From VBDM01 sp963699535 (GTDB lineage: Bacteria; Pseudomonadota; Gammaproteobacteria; Burkholderiales; SG8-39), in the NCBI GenBank assembly GCA_963699535.1, contig CAVOUJ010000017.1, positions 1 to 64,000 of the forward strand: a stretch of 64,000 bases of DNA, written 5' to 3'. Of the stretch, positions 44,395 to 53,888 are shown piece after piece. How positions within the stretch are numbered: the first letter of the stretch is position 1; every line of letters begins with the position of its first letter. The translations under genes and the position numbers were made by a program. Below the pieces are notes generated by a model. That model was not told the DNA's origin and did no database searches. It was given only the letters and a program-made list of their open reading frames with translations.

Positions 44395-45351
44395 CTACTC
44401 GACCTTGATACCGGCAGCCTTGATGACCGGCCACCACTTGTCGATCTCGGCCTTGTGGAAGGCCGCCAGGCCTTCGGGCGTCTGCAGCTCGCGCGGGGCG
44501 ACGTCCAGGCCCAGCTCGGCGAAACGCGCCTTGATCGCCGGATCGGCGAGCGCCTCGACCATCGCGCCGTTGAGCTTCGCGACGACAGGCTTCGGGATGC
44601 CCCTCGGGCCGAACAGCCCGAACCAGCCGGCGGCGTAGAGCCCCGGTATTCCCGCTTCGTCCGACGTCGGCACGTCGGGCACGACCGCGGAGCGCTTGGG
44701 CGAGAGGTTGGCGAAGACCTTGACCGCTCTGGCGCGCGCTTGCGGCAGCGCCGCGGCGGCCTGGAGGATCATCAGGTCGACCTGCCCGCCGAGCATCGCC
44801 TGCATCGCCGGCCCGGCGCCACGGAAGGGGACGAACGTGAGCGTCGTCCCCGTGGCCTGCTGCATCTGGATGCCTGCGAGCTTCGCCGCCGCGGTCTGCT
44901 CGACCAGCGTCGCCTTTCCCGGATTGGCCTTCATCCACGCCACCAGCCCCTTCAGGTCGCTCGCTGGGAAGTCCTTGCGCGCGATCATCAGCTGTGGGTT
45001 GATCGACATCAGGCCGATCGGCTCGAAGTCTTTCTGCAGGTCGTAGTTCAGCGGGTAGATGATGTTGCCGACGTGCGTGTCCCACTGGCCGATGTCGATG
45101 GTGTAGCCGTCGGGATTGGCGCGCGCCACGCGCCCCAGCGCGATGCTGCCGCCGGCGCCGCCGACGTTCTCGATGACCACCGTCTGCCCGAGCGGCGCTC
45201 GCATGCGCTCGGCGATGATGCGCGCGGTGGTGTCGGTCGAGCCGCCGGGCGGGAACGGCGAGATGAGCGTGACCGGCCGCGTCGGAAAATTCTGTGCAGC
45301 GGCGAAGCCGGCAAAGGCCGCGAGTGCGGCCGAAATCACGAATCTGATCAT
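44395..45351 (-). CDS. Bug-family tripartite tricarboxylate transporter receptor
   Basis: 318 residues. The signal peptide MIRFVISAALAAFAGFAAAQ is followed by the Bug signature FPTRPVTLISPFPPGGSTDT and TARIIAERMRAPLGQTVVIE, NVGGAGGSIALGRVARANPD. The ligand-pocket loop GQWDTHVGNIIYPLNYDLQK and the C-terminal pattern complete the family. It is an orphan receptor: no TctAB permease is next to it, though one is encoded 2 kb away at 47.4-49.5 kb. It lies on the opposite strand to its neighbours, between the outer-membrane protein and CoxE-like genes. Confidence 0.92.
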   Translation of the reverse strand: MIRFVISAALAAFAGFAAAQNFPTRPVTLISPFPPGGSTDTTARIIAERMRAPLGQTVVIENVGGAGGSIALGRVARANPDGYTIDIGQWDTHVGNIIYPLNYDLQKDFEPIGLMSINPQLMIARKDFPASDLKGLVAWMKANPGKATLVEQTAAAKLAGIQMQQATGTTLTFVPFRGAGPAMQAMLGGQVDLMILQAAAALPQARARAVKVFANLSPKRSAVVPDVPTSDEAGIPGLYAAGWFGLFGPRGIPKPVVAKLNGAMVEALADPAIKARFAELGLDVAPRELQTPEGLAAFHKAEIDKWWPVIKAAGIKVE

Positions 45352-45403
45352 CGCGCTCTCCTCGTGTTGAATTGCAAGGGCTTACAATAGCCCCACCGAC
45401 CCT

Positions 45404-46579
45404 ATGCTGATCGACTTCTTCCTCAAGCTCAAGAGCCACAAGCTCCCGGTCTCGATCAGGGAGTACCTGACGCTGCTCGAGGCGATGCAGAAGAACGTGA
45501 TCTCGCCCTCGATCGACGAGTTCTACTACCTGTCACGCACCGCGCTGGTGAAGGACGAGAACAACTTCGACAAATTTGACCGCGCCTTCGGCGAGTATTT
45601 CAAGGGCATCGAGTCGATCGCGGGCGCGGAGTTCGACGTGCCGCTCGAGTGGCTGCTGAAGCAGGCGGAGCTGAACCTCTCGCCCGAGGAGAAAGCGATG
45701 ATCGAGGCCATGGGCGGCTGGGACAAGCTCATGGAAACGCTCAAGAAGCGGCTCGAGGAGCAGAAAGGCCGCCACCAGGGCGGCAACAAGTGGATCGGCA
45801 CTGCCGGCACCTCGCCCTTCGGCGCCTACGGCTACAACCCCGAGGGCGTGCGCATCGGCCAGGACAAGTCGCGCAACCGCAGCGCCGTGAAGGTGTGGGA
45901 CGCGCGCGAATACCGCAATCTGGACGATTCCGTCGAGCTGGGCACTCGCAACATCAAGGTCGCGCTGCGGCGCCTGCGCAAGTTCGCGCGCGAAGGCGCC
46001 CCGGAGGAACTCGACCTCGACACGACGATCGACAAGACCGCGAGGAACGCGGGCTGGCTCGACCTGCACATGCGCCCGGAGCGGCACAACGCGGTCAAGG
46101 TGCTCATGTTCCTGGACATCGGCGGCACGATGGACGACCACATCAAGCTGTGCGAGGAGCTGTTCAGCGCGGCAAAGACCGAGTTCAAGCACCTCGAGTA
46201 CTTCTACTTCCACAACTGCCTCTACGATTACGTGTGGAAGGACAACCGGCGCCGGCACGCCGAGCGCACCCGCACCTTGGACATCATGCACAAGTACGGG
46301 CACGACTATAAGCTCGTCTTCGTCGGGGATGCGACCATGAGCCCGTACGAGATCCTGCAGCCGGGAGGCTCGATCGAGTACTCGAACGACGAGGCGGGCT
46401 CGGTGTGGCTGAAGCGCATGCTCGAGGTCTACCACAAGGCCGTGTGGCTCAACCCCGAGCCCGAGGAGATCTGGCCCTACCGCCAGTCGATCGGCATCAT
46501 CAGGGAGATCATGGGCGGGCGCATGTACCCGACGACGATCGTGGGACTGGAGCGCGCGATGCGCTCGCTGGTCAAGTAG
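45404..46579 (+). CDS. VWA-domain protein, CoxE/YehP-like
   Basis: 391 residues. The N-terminus MLIDFFLKLKSHKLPVSIRE is typical of proteins paired with MoxR ATPases. A glycine-rich linker follows (FGAYGYNPEGVRIGQDKSRN), then a VWA-like domain whose MIDAS-type site is degenerate: VLMFLDIGGTMDDHIKLCEE has D-x-G-x-T-M rather than DxSGS. Further features are YYFHNCLYDYVWKDNRRRH and KLVFVGDATMSPYEILQPGG. It probably helps the MoxR ATPase at 42620 in maturation of an enzyme, with CO dehydrogenase as the classical case, but no such target is encoded here. Confidence 0.88.
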   Translation: MLIDFFLKLKSHKLPVSIREYLTLLEAMQKNVISPSIDEFYYLSRTALVKDENNFDKFDRAFGEYFKGIESIAGAEFDVPLEWLLKQAELNLSPEEKAMIEAMGGWDKLMETLKKRLEEQKGRHQGGNKWIGTAGTSPFGAYGYNPEGVRIGQDKSRNRSAVKVWDAREYRNLDDSVELGTRNIKVALRRLRKFAREGAPEELDLDTTIDKTARNAGWLDLHMRPERHNAVKVLMFLDIGGTMDDHIKLCEELFSAAKTEFKHLEYFYFHNCLYDYVWKDNRRRHAERTRTLDIMHKYGHDYKLVFVGDATMSPYEILQPGGSIEYSNDEAGSVWLKRMLEVYHKAVWLNPEPEEIWPYRQSIGIIREIMGGRMYPTTIVGLERAMRSLVK

Positions 46580-46592
46580 CGGGGCGCAAGAG

Positions 46593-46955
46593 GTGAGCAA
46601 GCCGCTCGCACCGTCAGCGTTCCTTGCCCTCGCGTTGAGCTTCGTGGCCTGCAGCGCCGTTGCGCAAAAGCCGCCGAAAGCCCTCTGGGGAGCGATCGCC
46701 TACAGCACCAAGACCGGCGCCTATGGGTACGCGGTGGACTACGCGACCAAGCGCGCCGCCGAGACCGAAGCCTTCCGCATCTGCGGCACCAACTGCGACC
46801 TGGTCCGCAGCTTCCGCAACGGCTGCGCCGCGGTCGCGACGCGGGAGAAACGTATCGCCTCGGACACGGGCGCGTCGCGCGAGATCGCGCAGGCCAAGGC
46901 GCTCAAGAAGTGCGGCGACCGGTGCACGATCGCCGTGTGGGCCTGCACGAAGTAA
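46593..46955 (+). CDS. DUF4189 domain protein, secreted
   Basis: 120 residues from a GTG at 46593 with AAGAGGTG at the right distance. The signal peptide is AFLALALSFVACSAVAQKPP. The short mature domain WGAIAYSTKTGAYGYAVDYA, TKRAAETEAFRICGTNCDLV, then KCGDRCTIAVWACTK has six cysteines in pairs, as in DUF4189 proteins of the periplasm. Function is not established. It follows the VWA gene by 13 bp. Confidence 0.85.
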   Translation: MSKPLAPSAFLALALSFVACSAVAQKPPKALWGAIAYSTKTGAYGYAVDYATKRAAETEAFRICGTNCDLVRSFRNGCAAVATREKRIASDTGASREIAQAKALKKCGDRCTIAVWACTK

Positions 46956-46982
46956 GCTCTCGCGGATTCAGTCGGGTGGCGA

Positions 46983-47453
46983 TCAGCCCGTCGAGCATGC
47001 GACAAGGTCCATTGCCGACAGATTGTAGATCCGCCCGAAACCGGCGACGAAGCGCACCTCGCGCGGAGCGATGCGCCAGAACGAGAAGTCGGGAAGCTCG
47101 AAGTTGATTCTCTGTTCCGGGAATCTTTGCAGCCAGGACTTCCTCAACTCCGGCTCTTCCCCCTGCAACTGCTCTGCTCCCCCCCGGATCGACACTCTCA
47201 TCAGGGTGAAGGGATCCGCCCGGCCGTCGTCGGTCTCCGCGATCGACAGCGCGACCCGCGCATCCTTCGCCATGTCCTGCGTGTGCCACGCCAGCCGGCT
47301 CACGTGCACGTGAAAGGCCGAAAAGTCCGGCGCCGGCAGGTAGAGCGTCATCGACACCATCGGCGCGCCCTGCCGCAATGTTGCGAGGTGCGCCACGCGC
47401 ACCTTTCGCAGAAGGCTGGCGAGAGCGCTGAGAGTCTCCGAATCCGCTTTCAG
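46983..47453 (-). CDS. Pyridoxamine 5'-phosphate oxidase-like (HugZ-type) protein
   Basis: About 156 residues. Family stretches are KVRVAHLATLRQGAPMVSMT, DMAKDARVALSIAETDDGRA, DPFTLMRVSIRGGAEQLQG and FGRIYNLSAMDLVAC. The split-barrel fold binds FMN or heme in relatives such as HugZ. The start is unclear: no ATG fits. The in-frame CTG at 47453, overlapping the TctA stop as CTGA, keeps the conserved helix intact, while a GTG at 47402 would remove 17 residues of it. I used the CTG. Confidence 0.75.
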   Translation of the reverse strand: MKADSETLSALASLLRKVRVAHLATLRQGAPMVSMTLYLPAPDFSAFHVHVSRLAWHTQDMAKDARVALSIAETDDGRADPFTLMRVSIRGGAEQLQGEEPELRKSWLQRFPEQRINFELPDFSFWRIAPREVRFVAGFGRIYNLSAMDLVACSTG

Positions 47454-48970
47454 CGCTCCTCCCCGAACCGCTCCGCCTCCAGCTTGCTCCGCCGCCAGCC
47501 GCGCCACAGCGGCAGAATGAGCGAAAGGACGAGCAGCGCCCACAGCACGTTTCCAAGCGTCGAGGAAAACAGGATCGTGATGTCGCCCTGCGAAAGACGC
47601 AGCGCGCGCACCAGGTACTGCTCGAACAGAGGCCCGAGGATGACGCCGATGAGGATCGCGGTGACGTGGTAGTTGGTCTTGTGCGCGATGTAGCCGATCA
47701 CCCCGAAGACGAGCGCGAGCCCCATGTCGAAGAGGTACTGCCGCTCGACGAAAGCGGCGACGATGGTCACGAGGATGATGATCGGAGCGAGATACGTCGT
47801 TTCGATGAGCACGATGCGGGACACGTAGCGCGCGAGCGGCAGGATCGTGAAGATCATGAAGATGTAGGCCACCGCCATCGAGACGAATACGCCGTAGGCG
47901 ATCTCGGGGTGGCTCGCGAAAAGGCGCGGTCCCATCACCACGCCGTGGTACTGGAGCACGATCATCATGACCGCCGCGGTGCTGCCCCCGGGCACGCCGA
48001 GCGCGAGCGTCGGGACGAGCGTGCCCGAGGTGACGCCGTTGTTCGCCGCCTCGGGCGCGATCACGCCCTCCGGCACGCCCGTGCCGTAGGCTTCCGGGTG
48101 CTTCGACCACATGCGCGACTGCTGGTAGGCCACGAAAGCCGCGATGCTCGCCCCGGCGCCCGGGACGATGCCGATAAAAAGGCCCACGAAGGCCGTCCAC
48201 ACGATGTGCCACCACTTCGCAAGCGACATGCGAAGGCCGTCGACGATGTCGGCCCAACGCACCTGAGCCGCACGCTCGCGGCCTTCCTTTCCGACGATCA
48301 GCTTTTCCTCGATCATGACCAGGGCTTCCGAGATCGCGAAGAGCCCGATCAGGGCGGGCACGAGCGGGACGCCGTCGTAGAGCTCGAGAAAGCCGAAGGT
48401 CGCCCGCGGCGTGTTGTAGATATGGTCGGTTCCGATCACGCCGATCAGCAGACCGAAGAATCCGGCGATCAGACCTTTGAGCAGGTCCTTCGCGGCGAGC
48501 ACGGCGATCAAGGTCAGGCCGAACAGCATGACGACGACCATCTCGACCGAGCGCAGGACAAGGCCGATCTGCGAGAGCCACGGCAGCAGCGCAAGCGTCG
48601 CGAGCGTGGTGATCAGTCCGCCAAACACCGACGCAGTGAAGCACAGCACCAACGCCTGCTGCGCCTGGCCTTTCTGGGTCATCGGATAGCCGTCCAGCGT
48701 CGTCGCGGCCGCGCCGCCCGAGCCGGGGATCTTCACCAGGATCGCGGGAATTCCCCCCGCGAGGTGGTTCGCGCAGTACAGCGCGATCATGAACGCGAGC
48801 GCCTGCTCGACCGGCACCGCGAGGGTGAGCGGCAGCAGCATGATGAGCGTGTTCTGCGGGCTGAATCCCGGCAGGATGCCGACGACGATGCCGAGCAGGA
48901 TCGCGGGCCAGATGATCCACCACAGGCCGAACTGCGTCGCGAACTGGCCGGCGAGGAATTCCCAGGACAC
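47450..48970 (-). CDS. tctA: TctA-family tripartite tricarboxylate transporter large permease
   Basis: 506 residues with about twelve membrane helices in two repeats. TctA signatures include GILPGFSPQNTLIMLLPLTL, HLAGGIPAILVKIPGSGGAA and TTLDGYPMTQKGQAQQALVL. The second half has GIVPGAGASIAAFVAYQQSR and PEAANNGVTSGTLVPTLALG, VPGGSTAAVMMIVLQ. With TctB and TctC it forms a binding-protein-dependent secondary transporter. It is the third gene in the order tctC-tctB-tctA (receptor first). Confidence 0.95.
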   Translation of the reverse strand: MSWEFLAGQFATQFGLWWIIWPAILLGIVVGILPGFSPQNTLIMLLPLTLAVPVEQALAFMIALYCANHLAGGIPAILVKIPGSGGAAATTLDGYPMTQKGQAQQALVLCFTASVFGGLITTLATLALLPWLSQIGLVLRSVEMVVVMLFGLTLIAVLAAKDLLKGLIAGFFGLLIGVIGTDHIYNTPRATFGFLELYDGVPLVPALIGLFAISEALVMIEEKLIVGKEGRERAAQVRWADIVDGLRMSLAKWWHIVWTAFVGLFIGIVPGAGASIAAFVAYQQSRMWSKHPEAYGTGVPEGVIAPEAANNGVTSGTLVPTLALGVPGGSTAAVMMIVLQYHGVVMGPRLFASHPEIAYGVFVSMAVAYIFMIFTILPLARYVSRIVLIETTYLAPIIILVTIVAAFVERQYLFDMGLALVFGVIGYIAHKTNYHVTAILIGVILGPLFEQYLVRALRLSQGDITILFSSTLGNVLWALLVLSLILPLWRGWRRSKLEAERFGEER

Positions 48971-48993
48971 GGCCTACTTCCGGAACAAGGCCG

Positions 48994-49470
48994 TCAAGGC
49001 GTCAAGGCATTCTCGACCGGCCCGTGCGGGAGGTCCGCATTGAGCGTAGCGATGAAAAGCAGATAAGCCGACGCGGCCACGCCAAAGGACACCCAGAACA
49101 GATGCCCGCGGCTGCGAACACCCATCAGATACCAGCGCGGCGGCAAGGCCCAGAAAGAGCGAGAGCGAAAGGCCCAGCCACGGCATCGCCGCGATGAAGA
49201 CGACGGTGAGGAGGACGAGGCCGACACGCTTGCCCAGCGCGTCGCGTGGCTCGATCAGCGGATCGAGCTTGAGGTCGCTCCGGCCCGAGGCGAGCCGCAC
49301 GAGCGTGCGCACCACCTGAACCCCGATCAGCGCGACGAGGACCGTCCCGATCAGCACGCCGTTCGCCTTGGCTTCCCAGGCGAGATCGGCGATCGAGAAG
49401 AAGAAATATGCCGCGAAGGCGAGCCGAGCGCCGGGATGACGAGATCTGCGCCGAGCGGCGCTTTCTTCAC
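48994..49470 (-). CDS. tctB: TctB-family small permease (two frameshifts)
   Basis: About 159 codons from a GTG at 49470 that overlaps the stop of the receptor gene (TAGTG). The start VKKAPLGADLVIPA leads into a helix AYFFFSIADLAWEAKANGV after a slip near 49420, then GTVLVALIGVQVVRTLVRLA and two helices around VGLVLLTVVFIAAMPWLGLS. A second slip near 49130 joins FWVSFGVAASAYLLFIATLN and the end LPHGPVENALTP. The size and four-helix layout fit TctB, and its place between tctC and tctA supports it. Confidence 0.82.
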
Positions 49471-50479
49471 TAAGCTTTCCCCCTGGCAGTCAGGAGTGAA
49501 CGGTACTCGTTCGCAAGCTCGACCATCGCCTCGAGCGTAGCGCGTGCACAGCGCGCGATCGCCGTACTGGATGGTCTCGACCGGCGCGCCGGTCTTCGCG
49601 TACTCTTCCCTGTACTTGGGATTATCGAAGACCTGCTTCGCCGTTTTCTCCAGCAGCGCGAAGCGCTCCGGGAACTTCTCGATCGACCTCGGTGTGAACC
49701 GCCCAGGAGCGCGACGAATAGAGCGGCGGTATCTTGGTCCCGAATACCTTGTTCACCGACGGCGCGTTGTTCGTGTATCGCTGGAGCTTGTATTCGTCGT
49801 TGAACACGCCGAGGATGCGCATCTGCTCGCCCAGAGCGACGATCCCCGCGATCGGCAGCGCGCCGCAATCGGCTTCGCCGTTCATCACCGAGACCATCGT
49901 CGGATTGCCGCCGCCGTAGGGCACGAGGTTGAACCTTGCATTGACCGCCCTGCCCAGCGCGAGCAGCCCGATCGAGGCCGGGTGCGGCAGCCGGCTTACC
50001 GCCACGTTCACCGCGCGCTTCTTCGCCTCGGCGACAACGTCCTCGATCCGCCGGAACGGGCTCTTCTGGCGCACGAAGATGATGCTGTCGTCCACGTCGA
50101 GCCGGCAGAAGTACTGGTAGTCCTCGGGAAAGCGGTACGGCGGTTTTTGCAGCGCGTACATGATCATCTCGGGACCCATGTTCCCGAACAGCAGGTTGTG
50201 GCCGTCGCGCTCGCGCTTGTTGAGGAAGACCTCGTAGCCCACCTGCCCGGCTGCGCCGGGGAAGAAGCTGTACTCGAACTGGGTCTTCAGGAGCGGCGCC
50301 CAGAAATCGTCGAACACGCGCGCGAGCCGATCCGCGCCGCCGCCCTGTCCGGTCGGGATGACCACGCGCATGTTACGCGACGGGAATGCCTGGGCTCCGG
50401 CTCGTGGCAGGTGCGCGAGCGCCATCGCGGCGCCCGCTCCGGCGAGCAGACGCCGCCGGGTGATGTCGCGCACTGTCAT
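49470..50479 (-). CDS. tctC: Tripartite tricarboxylate transporter receptor TctC, Tat signal (frameshifted near the end)
   Basis: About 336 codons. A twin-arginine signal (ITRRRLLAGAGAAMALAHLP) precedes a Bug-fold protein: RVVIPTGQGGGADRLARVFD, then ALQKPPYRFPEDYQYFCRLD, NLVPYGGGNPTMVSVMNGEA and LPIAGIVALGEQMRILGVF. The frame slips near 49675 and 49545; the last residues ANEYRSLLTARGKA are in the original frame. The P-T-G-Q-G-G-G-A-D loop departs from the common PPGGxxD form, so the ligand may differ from simple di- and tricarboxylates. It is the first gene of tctCBA. Confidence 0.85.
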
Positions 50480-50501
50480 GCCTTGCTCCTCCTGTGTGAA
50501 A

Positions 50502-52300
50502 TCAGGCCTGCCCCGGCGGCGGCGCGACCTTGAGCACTTCCTCGAGCGTCGTCAACCCCATCGCCACTTTCATCGCGCCGCTGATCCGCAGCGGCTTCAT
50601 GCCTTCCTTGTAGGATTGCTCCCTGATCCTGGCGACGTCGACCTCGGCGGTGATCAGGCGTTTCACGTCGGGCGAAAGCAGCAGGATCTCGTATAGGCCG
50701 ATCCGCCCGGTGTAACCGGTGTTGCGGCACTCGAGGCACCCGACCGGCCGATAGACGTGCGCAGGGCGCTTCGCCTTCCAGGGCGCGACGAACTCCTCCC
50801 AGCTCACATCGCCCTCGCGGTCGGAGTCGTAGGGGACTTTTTCCTTGCAGTGCTTGCACAGCGTGCGCACCAGGCGCTGCGCCATGACCCCGAGGATGGT
50901 CGAGTTGAGGAGGTAGGGCGCGACGCCCAGCTCGAGCAGCCGCGTCACCGCGCTCGCCGAATCGTTCGTGTGCAGCGTGGAAAACACGAGGTGCCCGGTG
51001 AGCGCCGCCTGCACCGCCATCTCGGCGGTCTCCAGATCGCGGATCTCGCCGACCATGATGATGTCCGGGTCCTGGCGCATGAGCGCGCGCACCCCTTCGG
51101 CGAAGCCGAGCTCGATCGACTGCTGCACCTGCATCTGGTTGAACGCGGGCTCGATCATCTCGATCGGGTCCTCGATGGTGCAGACGTTCACCTCGGGCGT
51201 GGCCAGGGTCTTCAGCGTCGAATAGAGCGTGGTGGTCTTGCCCGATCCGGTGGGGCCGGTCACGAGGATGATCCCGTTCGGCTGCTCGATCATCTGCTTC
51301 CAGCGCCCCTTGTCGTCCTCCGAAAAGCCGAGCTCGGCGAAATCCTTGACGATGACCTCCGGGTCGAAGATGCGCATCACGAGCTTCTCGCCGAACGCGG
51401 TCGGCAGCGTCGAGAGGCGCAGCTCCACGTCCTGCTCGTCCGCGGTGCGCGTCTTGATGCGCCCGTCCTGGGGCCGGCGCTTCTCGACCACGTCCATCCT
51501 GCCCGAGGATCTTGATGCGCGAAGTCATCGCCGCCATCACCGGCATCGGGATCTGGTACACCGGGTGCAGCACGCCGTCGATGCGGAAGCGCACCTCGCC
51601 CACGTCGCGCCGCGGCTCCATGTGGATGTCGCTCGCGCGCTGGTCGAACGCGTACTGCCACAGCCAGTCGACCACGTGGACGATGTGCTGGTCGTTGGCG
51701 TCGAACTGCTTGTTCGTCTGGCCGATCTCGACCAGTTGCTCGAAATTGCCGATTCCGCTGCGCTGGTCGCCCTTCTGCGCCGCGCCCTTGACCGACTTCG
51801 CAAGGTTGTAGAACTCGACCTGGTAGCGGCTGATGTCGAGCGGATTTGCGATGACGCGGCGAATCTCGAGCCTGAGCATCTGCTTGAGTTCCTTCTCCCA
51901 CTCCTTGACATAGGGCTCGGCAGGTCGCGATCACCGCCTCGCGGGTGTTGACTTCAACCGGGAGGATCTTGAAGCGCGCTGCATAGTGATTCGACATGAC
52001 CTCGGTGACGGCGGCGAAGTTGATCTTGAGCGGATCGACATGGAAGTAATCCATGCCGGTCTGCCTGGCCAGCCACTCCGTCAGCCACTCGAGGCTCAGC
52101 AACTTCTGCGGGGGCTTCTGGGAGCGCCACTTCTGGTCTGCGATCACCACCAGCGGATGGTGGTCGCCGCGATGGAGCCTTCTGTCGGCGATGAGCTTGT
52201 CGGCATCCGTCTTGGGCACGACGCCGTCCGCGACGAGGGCCTGGAGCACCTCGGGGAGCGCGAGGCGGTGATCCTGAACGGCGCTCTTTGCTGGCTGCAT
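50502..52300 (-). CDS. GspE/PilB-type secretion ATPase (two frameshifts)
   Basis: About 599 codons from the ATG at 52300. The N-terminal domain (MQPAKSAVQDHRLALPEVLQ to about residue 150) is joined across a slip near 51915 to ASDIHMEPRRDVGEVRFRID. A slip near 51497, one extra G in CTCGGGCAGG, leads to VVEKRRPQDGRIKTRTADEQ. Walker A is ILVTGPTGSGKTTTLYSTL, the Asp box region TIEDPIEMIEPAFNQMQVQ, Walker B PDIIMVGEIRDLETAEMAVQ and the His box LVFSTLHTNDSASAV. A tetracysteine zinc site is present (CKHC, then CLECRNTGYTGR). No other type II secretion or pilus gene is near, so the ATPase is an orphan in this window. Confidence 0.9.
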
Positions 52301-52403
52301 GGCTGGAATATAGCCACCCCGTTCGCCGCCGGCAAGCGCTTTGACTTTGCCGAACATCTGCGCGATGCTTGCCGCCTCAAGACGCGAACCTACGGAGACC
52401 GAT

Positions 52404-52914
52404 ATGACCATCAAAGTCGGCGACACCCTTCCCGACGGCAAGCTTTCCGAATCGACCGAATTCGACGCGCAAGCCGGCTGCCCGATCAATCCCCAAGACC
52501 ATCAGCGTCGCCGAAGCGGCGAAAGGGCAAGAAGCTCGTCATCTTCGCCCTCCCCGGCGCGTACACGCCGACCTGCTCGGCGAAGCACGTGCCGAGCTAT
52601 GTCAAGAACTTCGATGCACTCAAGGCGAAGAAGGTGGACGAGATCTGGTGCGTGGCGACGAACGATGCCTTCGTGATGGCCGCATGGGGCCGCGACCAGA
52701 AAGCCACGGGGCAAGATTCGCATGCTCGGCGACGGCAACGCCGACTGGACGAAGAAGCTCGGCCTGGAGATCGACCGCACGTCGGCGCAACATGGGCGTG
52801 CGCTCGCAGCGCTACTCGATGCTGGTCGAGAACGGCGTGGTGAAGAAACTGAACGTCGAGGCGCCGGGCAAGTACGAGGTAAGCGGCGCCGAGACGATGC
52901 TGTCGCAGCTCTGA
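52404..52914 (+). CDS. Prx5-type peroxiredoxin (three frameshifts)
   Basis: About 169 codons. The start MTIKVGDTLPDGKLSESTEF leads to the peroxidatic site VIFALPGAYTPTCSAKHVPS (Cys in TPTCS). Then come AKKVDEIWCVATNDAFVMAA and WGRDQKATG; the C-terminus is GVRSQRYSMLVENGVVKKLN and VSGAETMLSQL. Three slips are explained by one extra base each: CCCC for CCC near 52495, GGG for GG near 52528 and GGGG for GGG near 52711. A further slip lies near 52790. It reduces peroxides with a thiol donor. Confidence 0.88.
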
Positions 52915-53883
52915 AGCCTCGACTGGTCCTCGCGGCGCTCGGCCTGATCGCCGGCTTCGCATTCGCCTTCGGCGCGCTCGCGCAGGACTATCCGTCCCGG
53001 CCGATCCGGTTGATCGTGACCTACCCGCCAGGGGGCACGGTCGACATCACCGCGCGCGTCGTGCAGCCGAAGCTCTCGGAAGCTCTCGGGCAGACGGTCG
53101 TCATCGAGAACCGCGGCGGCGCGGGCGGCGCGGTCGGGCACCGAGGCGGCGGCGAGGAGCGCCCCGGACGGCTACACCTTCCTGTACACGCTCTCCTCGC
53201 ACACGATCAATCCCTTCTTCTACAAGCTCAGCTACGACGTCGAGCGCGATTTCGCCCCGGTGTCGCTCGTCGTGAGCGCGCCGCAGCTCATCGCCGCGAA
53301 CCCGAACGCGCCGGCGAAGACCCTGCGGGAGCTGGTCGCCACGGCGAGGGAGCGCCCAGGCTTCTACACCTACGCTTCGCCCGGCAGCGGCACGCCCGGC
53401 CACATCGCGGCCGAGCTGCTGAAGCTCAGGACCGGAATCAACATCGTGCACGTGCCGTACAAGGGCGGCGGTCCCGCGGTCGCGGACGTGCTCGCGGGAC
53501 AGGTCCCGTATCTCTTCCTCACCGCGTCTGCGGCGTTTTCGCAGGCGCGCTCGGGCAGGCTGCGCGCGCTTGCGGTCACGACGCGGAAGCGCACCGCTTC
53601 CGCGCCGGACATCCCCACGGTCGCCGAGGAGCTGAACCTGCCGGACTACGAGGTCGATTCCTGGTGCGCGATGTTCGCCCCGGCGAAGACGCCGGCGGCC
53701 ATTGTCGCGCGCATGCAGAAGGAAATTGCGCGCGTCGTGCACCTGCCCGAGGTGAAGCAGAGACTCATCGAACAGGGCGCCGACCCGGTGGGCAGCAGCC
53801 CGGAGGAGCTGGAACGCGTGGTGAAGACCGAGCTCAAGAGCTGGGCCGAGGTGATCCGCAACGCCGGAATCAAGCCGGAATAG
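52911..53883 (+). CDS. Bug-family receptor linked to the peroxiredoxin (two frameshifts)
   Basis: About 324 codons. The best start is a CTG at 52911 overlapping the peroxiredoxin stop (CTGA), giving the signal peptide KPRLVLAALGLIAGFAFAFG, ALA. The Bug signature is QDYPSRPIRLIVTYPPGGTV, then LSEALGQTVVIENRGGAGGA. After slips near 53138 and 53155 it continues DGYTFLYTLSSHTINPFFYK, GTPGHIAAELLKLRTGINIV and HVPYKGGGPAVADVLAGQVP. It is a second orphan receptor, without a permease beside it. The next gene is a convergent TauD-type dioxygenase 5 bp away. Confidence 0.88.
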
Positions 53884-53888
53884 GGAAA

